Under the pieces are notes generated by a model. It worked only from the letters and a program-made list of their open reading frames with translations. It did not search any database and had not been told where the DNA came from. A program made the position numbers and the translations under genes. From Diphasiastrum complanatum (taxonomy: Eukaryota > Streptophyta > Lycopodiopsida > Lycopodiales > Lycopodiaceae), in NCBI GenBank assembly GCA_029204225.1, contig CM055111.1, positions 7,977,099-8,041,098 on the forward strand: a DNA stretch of 64,000 nt, read 5' to 3'. Shown here in pieces: positions 11,596 through 23,353 of this stretch. Within the stretch, counting starts at the first letter, position 1; the number at the start of each line of letters is the position of its first letter.

Positions 11596-11810
11596 ACATA
11601 AGGATTGAATAGCTGAGCGCCAGGATCAGTCACAGGAGCAAGGAAATCGCCAACAGATCATCGCTAGAAAACGCTAGAGTTCGCACTTTGTTGAGGTGTG
11701 AATGGCGTCGTGGTGAGGGCATTTATGGTCGTCGTCTTCTGGTGGCGAGCGAGATGGGACGTGGTGATTTGTGAAATTTGAATTTGGGTCCTCTGGCCAA
11801 AATTTGAACG

Positions 11811-12086
11811 AAATGCTCCAGTTGAGATTTAAACTAAGTGCTCTAGTTGAGATTTGAGCTGAGTGCTCCGGTTGAGATTTGAGATGAGTGCTCCAGTTGA
11901 GATTTGAGCAGAGTGCTCCGATTGAGATTTGAGCGGAGTGCTCCGGTTGAGATTTGAGCTGAGTGCTCCGGTTGAGATTTGAGCGGAGTGCTCCAGTTGA
12001 GATTTGAGCTTAGTACTCCAATTTAAAATTTGAGCGGAGTGCTCCGGTCGATATCTGATTGAAGCACTTCGGTTGAGATTTGAAAA
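11811..12086. repeat. 25-bp minisatellite, about 11 units
   Basis: Tandem units of the form GAGTGCTCCGGTTGAGATTT plus GAGCT, starting at 11811, 11836, 11861, 11886, 11911, 11936, 11961, 11986, 12011 (26 bp), 12037 and 12062. Variants are mostly single substitutions. A shorter relative of the core, GGTTGAGATTTGA, recurs at 7465-7550 and 10870-10920 just upstream of the two copies of the minus-strand reading frame. Three units equal 75 bp, so all frames encode the same 25-residue periodic peptide; I regard that as incidental. Confidence 0.9.
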
Positions 12087-12475
12087 AACCTCATTAGGAA
12101 GGAATGGATCTGTTTGATGCAAGTGAAGAACTTCAAAGGAAAAATATGATTGTGGCTCAGAGTAGAAATTCTTATGAAAAGGTGTATCTCCAGAAATGTT
12201 TGTATGTCTGAGATACCAGTCAGACAGAGATGAGGTGGCTAAAGTGTGAGAATCATTGCCTATGGTGTAGCCTATCATTTGTTGATCTAAAACATCCATG
12301 ACCCACAAGTATGTACAGGGAAAAGAAAATTCATAAAAAGTACATAAGTAATTGTATGAAGTATAAACAAGGAACGAGGTGAACAATAGGCATGCAAAAC
12401 GAGAATTACAAGCAAGGAATAAAAAAAAAATAAATAAATAAATAAAAATGCAAAATATATACTAGGAAAAAGATG

Positions 12476-13650
12476 TTAAATTGGGTCAACAAAGAACAAC
12501 TCTTCGTAATACCGCCTTAGACGACCACCGTTTATGATAGTGTCGAGGAGTATCTCGTCAAGTGTTTGCAACTGGACTGCACCATTAGGAAAGATTTCAT
12601 TAATAACATATGGCCCCTCACTTGTAAATTTCAATTTCTCGGGATGCTTCTTTGATGTATAAAGAAGCACCTGGTCACCTAAGTGTAGATCTTTATTGCG
12701 CAGGTGACGGTCATGCCAGGCCTGTTGGCATCGTTTGTTAACTAGTTGTGCATGATAAGATATTAGTCTCGTCTCGCACAATTGGGCTAATGTAAATAGC
12801 CTGGTTTTGAGTTGTTGTTCGATTGCAGCTTTTTCACAGAGATCTGTTGAAAAAGATTCTATGACTCGTAATGATAGGACCAAGAATTCTACTGGCATTA
12901 CCGCCTCTTGACCATATACTAAGTGGAAAGGGGTAACCCACCCAGTGGCTTTCTTCGGGGTGGTGCGGTAAGCCCAAACAGCTGGGAAAAGTTTTGTTTC
13001 CCAATCAAAACGACTGGTTTCAACTATCTTAGTCAAAATTTTATAGATCATCTTGTTAGTTGATTCAGCCTGGCCATTACATCTAGGGTAGTACGGTGTA
13101 CTTTTTCTGTGAACAACAAGGTACTGGCGTAGGAGGTTATCAACGACAGAATTTAAAAAATGCGTGCCACGATCACTAACTAGCTCTATGGGACAGCCAA
13201 AACGTGTATGTTTTTGTAAAGAAAACGTGCGACTGTTTTTGTGTTGGCGTCCTTCGTTGCTCGAGCCTCAACCCACTTAGTGGCGTAATCTGTGGCTATG
13301 AGGATGTAGCGAGCTTGGGTGTGTTTTGTTGTTGGACTGATTGGTCCAACAAAGTCAATCCCCCACTTATGGAAGGCTTCGCCTTCTATAATGGGAGTCA
13401 ATGGCGTGAAGTCTGCTTTGGTATTTTTCTTTGCTCGTTGACAGACATTACACGCTTTAATGACAACAAATGTGTCTTTTAACAAAGATGGCCAATCTTG
13501 CTCGAAGGATAATCTTTGTTGTGGCTTCAGCAGAAAAGTGACCACCCCCAATGCCCTCATGAGCTTGAGATATTATTGGTCGTATCTCAGATTCATAAGC
13601 ACATCGTCGAATAATGCCGTCAATGCCTCTTTTTTAAAGTTGTCCCGCTA
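12476..13650 (-). pseudogene. Ty3/gypsy integrase relic, 3' end of pol
   Basis: Minus-strand integrase in order: H2C2 zinc domain from about 13620 (GGGHFSAEATTK ... CNVCQRAKK), core with first Asp in WGIDFVGPISPTTK (about 13355), second Asp in SDRGTHF (about 13170) and catalytic Glu in YYPRCNGQAESTNK (about 13065), then a C-terminal domain with WHDRHLRNKDLHLGDQVLLY ending at GRLRRYYEE and a stop at 12476. A frame change near 13190 and a stop within the zinc domain inactivate it. Upstream pol is missing: copia sequence of opposite strand abuts at about 13690. The family is the same general type as the integrase at 4141-5463. Confidence 0.85.
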
Positions 13651-13689
13651 TTAACTGAAAGGGTGCTGCTTTTAGTAGAAAATTTCTTT

Positions 13690-14449
13690 TTTCCGTTGTA
13701 CTCATGCCTTCTTTTAGTCTGCCAGGTCTCAAATTGTCAAAGGACCAATGTCCCCAAACAATTCATGAGAAGCAACTAGTGCGTGAGTATCCTTACCATT
13801 CTATTATAGGATCTCTTATGTACGCCATGATCTGTACCTGGCCAGACATAGCTTTTGCAGTCAGCTCTCTCACTCAATTTATGAGTAACCCTGGTGTAAC
13901 ACATTGGAAGGCTCTTATCAGAGTCATGAGATATCTTTGATCTACTATGGACTTTTGCATTTGTTATGGAGCAGTCGGGAACGACAAACTCAATTTACTC
14001 AGTGGGTACACAGATGCAAGTTGGGCAGGAGATATAGACACTCATAAATCCACCTCTGGATTTACATTCTTCCTCAACAATGGTCCTATTTCTTAGAATA
14101 GTTGCAAGCAATTTTGATAGCTCCATCTTGCACTGAATCAATTTGGTTGAGGAACTTACTCTCAGATATCGGTCTGAATCAATATGCTCCGACGACATTA
14201 TTTTGTGATAATCAAAGTGCCATTGTTTTATCAGCCAACCCTAGGTTTCATTCCAAGAGTAAGCACATTGAAATCAAGCATCACTTCATCAAAAGCAAAT
14301 TTCTCAACAAGGAAGTAGACTTGCCGCAGTATTGTAGAACGCAAGATATGACAGCAGATATTTTTACCAAAGCATTAAGTCTGGAAGCACACATAAGGTT
14401 TTGTGTTGAACTAAGTTTGAAAGTCAAGGCATTCAAGGATTCAGATTAA
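13690..14449 (+). pseudogene. Copia RT tail and RNase H relic
   Basis: Reads PYHSIIGSLMYAMICTWPDIAFAVSSLTQF (the end of copia reverse transcriptase, normally ..GSLMY...TRPDI..AV..LSRF), then after a stop YTDASWAGDIDTHKSTSGF (RNase H start, catalytic Asp). A short deletion near 14100 removes the STTEAEYMA segment. The domain resumes with IWLRNLLSDIG, LFCDNQSAI and SKHIEIKHHFI, followed by ADIFTKAL. It is followed directly by a purine tract and the LTR at 14457. The 5' two thirds of the element are absent; the junction with the gypsy integrase relic is at about 13650-13690. Confidence 0.85.
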
Positions 14450-14456
14450 GGGACAG

Positions 14457-15716
14457 TGTTGGATTATTCTCCTTCTTACTAATTGAGTAATCGATTTTAA
14501 TCCGCATCCATTGTTTATCTAGTTCAGTGGATTTTCCATGTTTTTTCCAGTCTGCAGAATTACAAGTGTTTTTACACAGTCTGTAGAAATACACGGAGTT
14601 CGGCAACAATGTCAGGTTTTTTTTTTTTTCTCTCTCTCTACAAAACTCGAAAGTTTCGCCATTTAGCCAGTCAACCGACACTGTGAAAAATACAAGTAAA
14701 AATTACAGTGTCATCTTTTTCGCATTTTTCTCCTGTAAGGAATTTCGAGTAAAAATGCAGTGTCATCTTTTTCACATTTTTTGCCTATCAAAAATTACGA
14801 GTAAAAATGCAGTGTCATCTTTTTTGCTTTTTCAAGATGCTTCAAATGCTATGCAATAACTTCTAAAAAGTATTGGGTTTTACCCCAGTTTTTGGAAAAT
14901 GAGCTTTTACACTGTGACATTTTTCGCAAAATGCCAGACGCCTCCAATGCTAAGGAAAAGACCTTAGTGAAGACCTTCACATTTTTTGCCCTTTGAGATT
15001 TTCTCTCACTTAGGCATTTTTGCTTTTCCTTGATGACAGTTTACGTTCATTTATGTAGACAAACTGTTTATGGCAATTTTGTTGCCGCTTATCAGTAATC
15101 AATTTTTGAGAAGAAACGATGAATGCCAGCGGACTCCAGCCAACTGGTAGTCGCATTTGACGACCTAATTACTTAGTATAAATCAGCTGTTCATACATCT
15201 CATTGCAAGAAGAAGACAATAAGTCATATGTTGTGAATCATCAAGGAGTCGAGTGTTATTACACGACGCTTCCTGCACTCTTCTCAAGCAAGTCGTTCAT
15301 GACCAGAAAGTATTGTAGCTCTCTCTTGAGCATTCTAGCTCAATCTTTTAGAGATTTATTTTAGAGTTGCTATTGTGTTTCTGCTTATCAGTAGAGTCGC
15401 TTATTTTGGACTTATTCTCAGTTACTCAGAGACAGCTTTAGAGTGCGCGGTTTCTATCCGCTATTGTCTTGCGCTCATTAGCATCTGATCTTGTTTTTCT
15501 GAATCAATACTATTTTCTTATCGCGTTTAGTATGTGTTAGAATGCATGCATCTCTGTATTGCTTTTGTAATTGATAGAAATTGTCTGAGAATATAATACT
15601 TTATGTTTGGCTATGTAATCACTTAGTATCTAGCGATTTCAAAGTTAGTTGTAAAGATTGGACGTGATTACCATCACTATTGCTTTGTTCAATTTTTGAT
15701 AGGTGTAGTCATGCAT
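14457..15716 (+). mobile_element. Copia 3' LTR (probable)
   Basis: Begins TGTTGGATTATTC immediately after a polypurine-type tract (ATTAAGGGACAG, 14445-14456) that follows the copia RNase H. U3 contains repeated words such as AAATGCAGTGTCATCTTTTT and ATTTTTCGCAAAATG. The R-U5-like part at 15420-15560 (GCGGTTTCTATCCGCTATTG and GCGCTCATTAG) is clearly shared with 61475-61600 in another element. The 3' end is approximate, placed where GTAGTCATGCATTGG resembles the LTR end of the 59-kb element. Confidence 0.6.
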
Positions 15717-18700
15717 TGGAAGTAGGAAGTTTCCGCAATTACCTTATCCATCCTATTTCCGACAAAGTGAGGAGTACATGGATTCATGTGATGGGGCACA
15801 TGAGACCTAGCAAGATCAAGATCCCAAGGCTCATATTCACAAAGGAGGAAGAGCAGATGGAGTTCCTAGTTCTCTTATTTGCAAATGAGCCAAAAGATTC
15901 CAAAAGTGATGTCTCTTGCCTACTTATAGACAATCCCCTAACTACCTAAACAATGTCAAGTGAACATTGTAATTCTAACAAATACAATGATTGCAATAAT
16001 ATATTCATTCAGGTTAATGAAGATTCTTGGGTATACGGTGCAATATTTTAAATTAAATGTATATTAATAAAATGGAAAGTTGATTATTGTTATAAAATTA
16101 GATAAATCTAAAATAATCAAAAGGTAAATAAAATGTGTGAATATTACTTTGATGAACAAGATATTCAATGAATGTACATTTAATATCTAGTTAATGAATC
16201 ACATATAGTGGATAGCAGCATTCTAAGTACTTCTTTATGTTATTGTTGTTTGTCTTAAATTTTGCTCCAAAAAATATATAATTGGCACACATGATTATGT
16301 AGACGAACATTTCTACTTTTTTGCACGTATCAATAGAAGATCATGAAATTCTGTCATGGATATTTTCATGGAATCTTTACAATCAGGCCAAAATTCAAAT
16401 AAACCTAGATTATCTATAACAAATTTAACACTTGTTTTCAAAACTCTATAATTTATTGAGGGGGAAGATGAGATAGAAGAGGAAAATGGGGTCTTAGGAG
16501 AAAAAGGTGTGACTAATTGAAGATCCGACATATAGTTTTTTTTTACTTTCTAGAAAAATCAAGGGATCTCCATCTTGTGGGTATCATATTGCCCTTACAA
16601 GCTCTCTTGCTTTTTCCTCTTTTTACGAGATTCAAGCTTCTTAAATTCATCCCTCTGGGCGAGCTTGTCATATTGCTTCTCAATTGAAAAAGAAACCATT
16701 GGGCATAATGGTTATACACAACAACTAACAACACAATTCTCAATAGTTATATTGAAAATTCTCTAAAGTTGTGTGCAACATCACAACTGCTGTCACAGTG
16801 CACCTAACAAATAATGTGAGATATTATACATACATTTCAATGTTTACAAATCAACTACAAGGTGCTATTCGATTTGAAAGCTTATTTAGTATTCCATATT
16901 AAATTTTTGACCTTCAAAATGTTCTTTTACAATGAAGAGGAATGATGAGCTACTTTGAATCATATGCTTACATAAAATATGATGTTTTTCTTACAGTACC
17001 TAGAGAATAAACCATCCTTAGAAGTTGAAGAAGATAAATCATAGGCGATGTTTGATTGTTCTTTATTCTGATAAAACTTGACAGGTGTTCCTGCTTTCTT
17101 GTTCAACTGTTGCTTGTTGCCCTTTTCCAAATAAAGAGCATGCAAATTGAAATCAAATTAGAGGATAAGCCATTTCTCATGATTTCTTCCCATAATAACA
17201 TAGAAGACATGATGGAGTTAGACCTTGTTGAGTAGAAATGATCATTATCCAATTTTTGTAGGCTTTAGAAAGGTTTGACAAAAGAGTCATAGTTGCATCA
17301 AAATCATCTAAAATTGCACCCATTGTAGACATCTGTTCAAAGAAAGTTATTGAAATTGATTAGATAATTTGAAATAGAATTTCCATCAGTCATTTTAGAT
17401 GATCCTCTGCTACAGTAGCCCACAGTTTGTATTTTGACCTTGAAATTTGATTTAATACATTAGATTTTTTATCTGATTTGATCCGACTTTGGAGGTCTGA
17501 TTTTATTTTGATCCTGAAATTCAATTTGATTCTTTGACCCTGAAGGTCCAATTTTATTTCAATCTTGGATATCGATCCACTCCAATTCATCCCTGGACTG
17601 TCAGATTTATGTAGACTAATTTATTTACAAGTATGTACAAGAATTTACAGTAGGTCCAAACTATCTTTGATTTTATTTGTGCTTGTTAATATGCAATAAA
17701 TGTTGATCGATGTTGAATTCTTTGTATTTATGCAGGAAAATGCTTATTAGTGCCATGCTTAAACATACTACATTCTAATAGATTGAGTGAATGGATCCAG
17801 TTTCAAAATGAATTGAGGAAGCAATAAAATCCATCATAATCCCAAATTCTACATCCAATACAAACTATTTTATTCTAATATCAATTTCATTACTTCTATT
17901 CAGACCTAGCCACAACCCTAGTGAGTCAAGGACACTACACACAACTTGCTCACACTCAAAGTGAGGATTCACTTCTAGACTACACAAGTTCAATAAGGAC
18001 AAAAATGTCTTTAAGGAAATGAAGACTAATGCTTTGCTACAAAAATTCTAAGCTGCATCTTAAATTACATTTGATATCTCAGCAAATTTATTCTTTAGCT
18101 CACAAAATTTCGGACCCATATTCGGAAGCTCTTTTGGTTATCTGAAACAAAAAAAAGTAAACAATAGTTGTCGAGGAGATTTATCTTATTGGCTAAATAA
18201 GACTCATGTTCATTATAACCATCACAGTAAATTTTTTTGGCCAGGGTCGTATGTATGGTATTTTAACATATGTAGGGGTTTTGAGGGCTTTGGAAACAAT
18301 ATCTACAGATTAGCTTGTAATATGTTCCATCTCCTCTTGTGTTATCTCACGTTTAGCAGAAGAAACGTTTTGAGGAGGCTGCTGATGGGCAACATGTTAT
18401 GTGAGGAGGAGAAAGTGATCTAGAATCTTTTTCACAGTCAAAAGACTCTGAAGCATTGGTGAAGCTCGAAAATTGCAACAATATGCTATAAAAGACCCAG
18501 AATGGTGTTAGAGGCCACATGCATAGGGTTTCCCGGGTAGAAAGACATTTGATATAGAACAGAGATGCAACTCTGAAGGGCAAGGAATGCCCAGTAGGGA
18601 AGCAATTGAATTTTGGACGAAGATCAGAAACTGAATAGGCTACTGATTACCGTGAGCTTGGTAGGAAAGCAAAAATGAGCAAGCACTCTAATTCTGTACT

Positions 18701-20336
18701 GTTGAACTAACTTAGAAAAACAGTTCTACCATTTCCACGAATTGGTTCCTACAACAATAGAAGCTTGAGTTTCTGCTTCTCTAACACAGCACTTGTTAAC
18801 ATGATTAGGGTCGACCATGATTCCAAGTCTACACTATACTTAACAAAAGCAGTGAAACCAGAAGACAAAGATAGAGACTGGAAACTATTCTTCATAATAC
18901 TTGGTTTCAGAAACAACCTCAGTTACAGGAGTCACTCACTTAGTCTAGACATATTTATAGCCCATTTCCAGCCACGTTTCAAGAAAAGCTAAGAGAACAT
19001 TGCACCACAGGCTATATGTATCAACTCAATGAAAAGCATTCAAGACCGATTTATCAAGAACAACAGAAAGAGGAATGTATATCAGGATAAGATTTGAGAG
19101 GAAAAATCTTAAAAAAGAAACATTGCATGTTCAACAACTTGACTTGCTAAAGATGAGAGGAAATAAAGGGGGAATCAAGTCAGTGTTTCTGTTCAAAAGG
19201 CTCTTACCAGCAGATGATGCTTATTTCAGTGCCATCATAGGTCAACCATTTTTTATCACTTCATTCCAAGCTTCGTTGGTGCTCTAGTATAGTTGCAATT
19301 ATCTTAAAAATTCACTCAACTACGCATGGTTACCATGTATACACTAAGCTTCATTTTTATGAAAGCCTTTGCTGCAAAAAGAAGACATTTAAAGCGTTAG
19401 CGAAGCATATTCTTTTTTTGGTCTGCCCACGCGAATTATTTGTATTAAACATGAACCATGAGTCTATTATGGAAGGGCAGTGGGGCGAGAGAGACAGAAA
19501 CGTGCGAATCAAGACCCTAGCGCGAAAAGCCAAGTCTATGACATATGTGAGCTAACCAAAAGATCCGAAAATGTTCAAAAACTGGAGTTAGAAACTAGCC
19601 GAAATCATGTGTAGCTTTAACAAAAGGTATTTATTTGTTTGTTTAACTTTGATCATTGATGCCTCTTAGTATCTACCAGCAGGAAAAAGCACAAGCCTGA
19701 CATAGCTGTTAGCGACATCCCATCTTATCTGCACAATTCTCGCAGTAGACCATAAGGTTGTTTCGGTTAGATAAAAATTATTTGACATTTTATTTCGATT
19801 AAATATCTGAGGAAGCCTAATGTATAACAAAAAAGCACATTGCCTACCTCCTTCCAACAAAAGGAAATGCTTGCAATGTCTTTAGAAACAATAATAATGC
19901 CACAAATCATGGTGTCTGCTGGTGATATTGCCAATCAACATTGAATTACACTGGAAGATCAAGTTAAATGTACTATTGACCAGAATCTGGGCAGGTTCGC
20001 CAAAAGAAAACTCTGAAGACATTGCTTGATCTATGTCCAATTTACTGTCTTCTAAAAAATAGCATCATAATTAAATTAGCCAACGGGAAGATGGCATTCC
20101 ATCTTATTTGCAGCCTACAACCTCGAGCTTGCCAACTGAGTGGCTTATTGCGAAAAAAGCATTATACACTTCAAGTGCAGAGTGAAATCCTCAATAGAAT
20201 AGTCCTACAAGTGTAGTCCTAACTCTGGACCGTGTTTGTCCAAAGGCCGAAGTTCGCCTATAGAATACAAATGGTAGGGCTCGCCGTAGTGTTTATCATC
20301 TGAATACCAAAACAATTCAGCAATGTATTCTTTTCC
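15717..20336. other. Intergenic stretch, no gene supported
   Basis: AT-rich with only short open frames. A weak coding-like patch on the minus strand near 16600-16690 (KLAQRDEFKKLESRKKRKKQES) resembles a charged nuclear protein helix but has stops at both sides, so it is not called. Segment 17430-17590 has repeated TTTGAT..GAAATTCAATTTGAT words. The part next to 20336 should contain the 3' UTR of the minus-strand dehydrogenase gene; TTTATT at 19629 could be its poly(A) signal in reverse, but this is a guess. Confidence 0.5.
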
Positions 20337-21806
20337 TTACTTTTTGATAGCAAGCTTATGCCACTCGGTGTGGAATGAGCCTGGAAGGTCAACACGTTCA
20401 TACGTATGTGCTCCAAAGTAATCACGCTGTGCCTGCAGGAGGTTGGCAGGGAGGCGAGCTCGACGATATGTATCAAAATAAGCCAAGCTGGCACTCATCC
20501 CAGGAGTGCTAACTCCAACACTAATTGCTAGACTCACCACGCGGCGCCAAGCTGCCTGCCGCTGGACAATCTCATTTGCAAATTCGGAATCTACTAGCAG
20601 GCTAGCCAGGGCCGGATTGCGGTCATACGCGGTTTTGATTCGATCGAGGAAAACAGCTCGGATAATGCATCCACCTTTCCATATCCTGGCCAGTTCTCCA
20701 AGATTAAGGTTCCAGTTCTTTTCAATGCTCTTTGCCCTCAAAAGATTCATCCCCTGTGCATAACTACAGATTTTTGACGCATACAGGGCTTTTCTAACAT
20801 CATCAACAAGTTGTTGCTTGTCTACATCATGCGTTGTAAGACCATCCTTCAAGCCGGCTTCTGCGAAAACACTAGCGGCTGCCACACGCTCATCCTTTAA
20901 GCCGCTCAAGAATCGAGAGTCTAAGGACGCTTCAATGGTTGGCGCCGCTATGGAAAGGTCTGCCGCCTGTTGCACCGTCCATTTCCCTGTTCCTTTCATC
21001 CCTGTTTTATCCAAAACCTTGTCTACCAGCTCTCCCTCACCTTTGTCATCCTTAACCGCAAAGATTTCTGACGTTATTTCAATCAAGAAACTCTCCAGCT
21101 CTCCCTTGTTCCACTGAGTAAAGATCTCATGAAGCTCTGGGTTTGTAAACCTTCCAACAGATTTGAGCACATCGTATGCTTCTGAGATAAGCTGCATATC
21201 TCCGTACTCTATTCCATTATGCACCATCTTAACAAAGTTACCAGCACCGCCATCTCCAACATAGGTAACGCAAGGGCCATCATTAACCTGAGCTGCAACT
21301 TTCTTGACAATATCTTCTATGTACTCATAAGCCTGTCTACTACCGCCAGGCATCAAAGAAGGACCATTGCGAGCACCATCCTCACCACCTGAGACTCCCA
21401 TTCCTAGATAGAGCAGTCCCTTTTCCTTCACAGCAGCAGCACGCCGCTCTGTATTCTCATACCACTCATTGCCTCCATCAATGATACAGTCCCCAGCTTC
21501 CAGAAACTGCGACAATACACCAATGGTCTGATCCACAGGAAAACCGGCCTTGACGAGGATGACAATTGCTCTCGGCTTCTGAATGGACAGCACAAACTCC
21601 TTCGGATCATGATACCCTCTCAACGGCAAATTCCCTTCCTTCTTTGCACGATCCACGGTCTCATCCACTTTGTTGCTGCTGCGATTGTACACCGAAATGG
21701 GAAATCCTTTCTCAGCTATGTTGAGTGCCAAATTCTGGCCCATCACGGCCAACCCCACCAGCCCGATCCGAGACAGCTCCATCTCTCCAATAATCTTCCC
21801 TGCCAT
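20337..21806 (-). CDS. PGD: 6-phosphogluconate dehydrogenase, decarboxylating (intronless)
   Basis: Intact 489-residue protein. It oxidises 6-phosphogluconate with NADP+ to ribulose 5-phosphate, CO2 and NADPH, the third step of the oxidative pentose phosphate pathway. Seen: Rossmann fold with GLAVMG at 18-23 and the NADP-selecting NRSSNKVDE loop at 41-49; GGNEWYENTERR at 111-122; GVSGGEDGARNGPSLMPGG at 137-155; catalytic pair Lys193 and Glu200 in NFVKMVHNGIEYGD; the family box DKTGMKGTGKW at 266-276; C-terminal FHTEWHKLAIKK. The length is normal for cytosolic plant enzymes. There is no transit-like N-terminal extension and no clear peroxisomal tripeptide, so cytosol is inferred. The coding region has no intron, as known for plant genes of this family. 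The start chosen is the first ATG before the Rossmann fold. No inactivating change is seen; this is a working host gene by sequence. Confidence 0.97.
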   Translation of the reverse strand: MAGKIIGEMELSRIGLVGLAVMGQNLALNIAEKGFPISVYNRSSNKVDETVDRAKKEGNLPLRGYHDPKEFVLSIQKPRAIVILVKAGFPVDQTIGVLSQFLEAGDCIIDGGNEWYENTERRAAAVKEKGLLYLGMGVSGGEDGARNGPSLMPGGSRQAYEYIEDIVKKVAAQVNDGPCVTYVGDGGAGNFVKMVHNGIEYGDMQLISEAYDVLKSVGRFTNPELHEIFTQWNKGELESFLIEITSEIFAVKDDKGEGELVDKVLDKTGMKGTGKWTVQQAADLSIAAPTIEASLDSRFLSGLKDERVAAASVFAEAGLKDGLTTHDVDKQQLVDDVRKALYASKICSYAQGMNLLRAKSIEKNWNLNLGELARIWKGGCIIRAVFLDRIKTAYDRNPALASLLVDSEFANEIVQRQAAWRRVVSLAISVGVSTPGMSASLAYFDTYRRARLPANLLQAQRDYFGAHTYERVDLPGSFHTEWHKLAIKK

Positions 21807-21906
21807 TTCCCCTCCCCCCTCTCTCTCTCTCTCGCCTATCCTCGTCCGAATTCTCTCCTTATCTCACAACAAAGAGAACAGAAAAACAGATCAGATTTAT
21901 GTACGC

Positions 21907-21938
<32 letters not shown>

Positions 21939-21966
21939 GAGAGAGGGGGGGGAGGGGGGGGTTTCC
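21807..21966 (-). promoter_or_regulatory. CT-rich 5' UTR/leader of the 6PGDH gene
   Basis: Directly upstream of the start codon on the minus strand are two pyrimidine microsatellites: 21808-21834 and 21906-21966. In plus orientation the latter is GA repeats followed by G-runs. CT-rich leaders are common in plant genes. A CCAAT box on the minus strand (ATTGG at 22048-22052) is the only candidate promoter element noticed; no convincing TATA box was found. Confidence 0.4.
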
Positions 21967-22123
21967 CCTGGCGGAATGGCTTCTTTTCTTGGCACAATTT
22001 CTTTAGGCGGCTGTTTTAAGCCTGTTGAACGAAAACGAAGGTGATCCATTGGGCAAGCGTCATTGATGATGCCATTTTTTCACCTTTCCAATGTTAGCAA
22101 AAACTAAAGAAATTTCTTTTTTT

Positions 22124-22141
22124 GGGGGGGGGGGGGGGGGG
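22124..22141. repeat. Uninterrupted run of 18 G
   Basis: Eighteen consecutive G residues after a T-run, about 320 bp upstream of the 6PGDH start. With the G-runs at 21947-21961 it could form G-quadruplexes. It is also prone to length error in sequencing. Confidence 0.9.
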
Positions 22142-22389
22142 TGTGCGCGAAAGGCCCTCTTCCTTGCTGGTGGGGTCTTGTCCTCGGGCTCCGCCCTCGG
22201 CCAAGGGCCCTCCCACCAAGAAAGGACCGAGGGCTTCGGGCCTTCCCCTACGTAATGTCATTGTGCGAAGGTTTGTTTTTTTTCTTTTCTCGTTTTTTGG
22301 CCGAACGGTACAGTCGTACGCGTGGACCAGTTTTTTTATTTTTGCCGTTTTTTTTTTCGCAAATTTTTTTACGTTTGTGGTGGAATGTG

Positions 22390-23353
22390 GATGTGGACAG
22401 CCAATGACGGGCTGCCACATAGCACATGCACATTCCACCGGAGAGAGGAGAGAGAACGTGCATTCCACCGGAGAGAGAACGTGCATTCCACCGGAGAGAG
22501 GAGAGAGAACATGCATTCCACCGGAGAGAGAATGTGCATTCCACCGGAGAGAGGAGAGAGAACGATAGATTCCTAGGAGAGAGAAAATTGGATGGACATT
22601 ATGCTCCTGGAGGTGGTCCCAAAATACAAAGGCATTACGGGGGGAGGGGGTTTGATGCCTCCGAGGGCCTCGGGCGGTAGTCCCAAGCGGAAGGCGCTTT
22701 TGCTATAGAACAGGTAAGGAGTCCGACCTTCCGAGACGTGAAATCTCAATTAATCAATGTCTATTTAATTAATGTCTATTTAATGTTTATCTCAATTAAT
22801 CTCAATTAGATTCTGCTATAGAACAGGTAAGGAGTCTGACCTTCCGAGTCTTGATTAAATAGACATTGAATCTCAATTAAAAGATCTCTCGGATCTCCTA
22901 AGCATAGAGGCTTGTGAGAAAGACCACTTTTTATGGCTATAATTATTTTATGAGTCTTACTTCTGCATCACTATGATGTCATAACGTCTTTCAAATCTTT
23001 TTGGGATCTATTTATGAGCGCAATATTCATGTGAAATTTTTTAAGGACTTAAGATTTCATAACATGCCAAAAGAAATGGGTGAGTTCACTATAAAATTCC
23101 ATAATTTCCAAAGAAAGTAAGGTGACCTCACTTTCAAAGTCAGTAATGTGAGGTTCAACATCATGCACTCCAACAAGATGCAACCCTCAACACATAATTT
23201 TCTAAGAAAAAATAAGCTTTGCAATAATTAATCGTGTCCAAGGCCATGAAGGAATTTTCTCGAGAATCTTTTACGACTAATGATATACGCAAATCTTTTT
23301 TTACATAGTATGAGTGTGGATAGCCAATAATGGGCTACCACATGGCACATGCA
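22390..23353. repeat. Pair of related 40-bp modules and direct repeats upstream of 6PGDH
   Basis: The module GTGGACAGCCAATGACGGGC (22393 on, extending to 22430) recurs at 23314-23353 with a few substitutions, ending in CACATGGCACATGCA. Between them a 35-bp direct repeat (TGCTATAGAACAGGTAAGGA and following) occurs at 22701-22735 and 22814-22848 with one mismatch, separated by AT-rich CTCAATTAAT words. No coding similarity. These look like remains of a small non-coding repeat element. Confidence 0.6.
22431..22566. repeat. Minisatellite with alternating 30- and 23-bp units
   Basis: Five units all starting CATTCCACCGGAGAGAG: 22431-22460 (30 bp), 22461-22483 (23), 22484-22513 (30), 22514-22536 (23), 22537-22566 (30). 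The difference is presence or absence of a 7-bp GAGAGAG/GGAGAGA block. It is therefore a 53-bp higher-order repeat of 2.5 copies. It is open in several frames, but the peptides are periodic and I do not call a gene. Confidence 0.9.

Noticed and set aside
11829-12386. 185-codon minus-strand frame with LNRST/SEHSAQIS repeats
   Set aside because: Product of the 25-bp minisatellite being open in all frames; the non-repeat part shows no recognisable protein.
16543-16743. Charged helix KLAQRDEFKKLESRKKRK on the minus strand as a possible host exon
   Set aside because: Too short, flanked by stops, no splice-compatible neighbours found.
21609-22044. Plus-strand frames opposite the 6PGDH start
   Set aside because: Antisense to the 6PGDH coding region and GA microsatellite (RERERE peptide).
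22122-22680. Overlapping long frames on both strands with HSTGERRE-type repeats
   Set aside because: They arise from a stop-free GA-rich minisatellite; the peptide resembles zinc-finger linkers only by chance.
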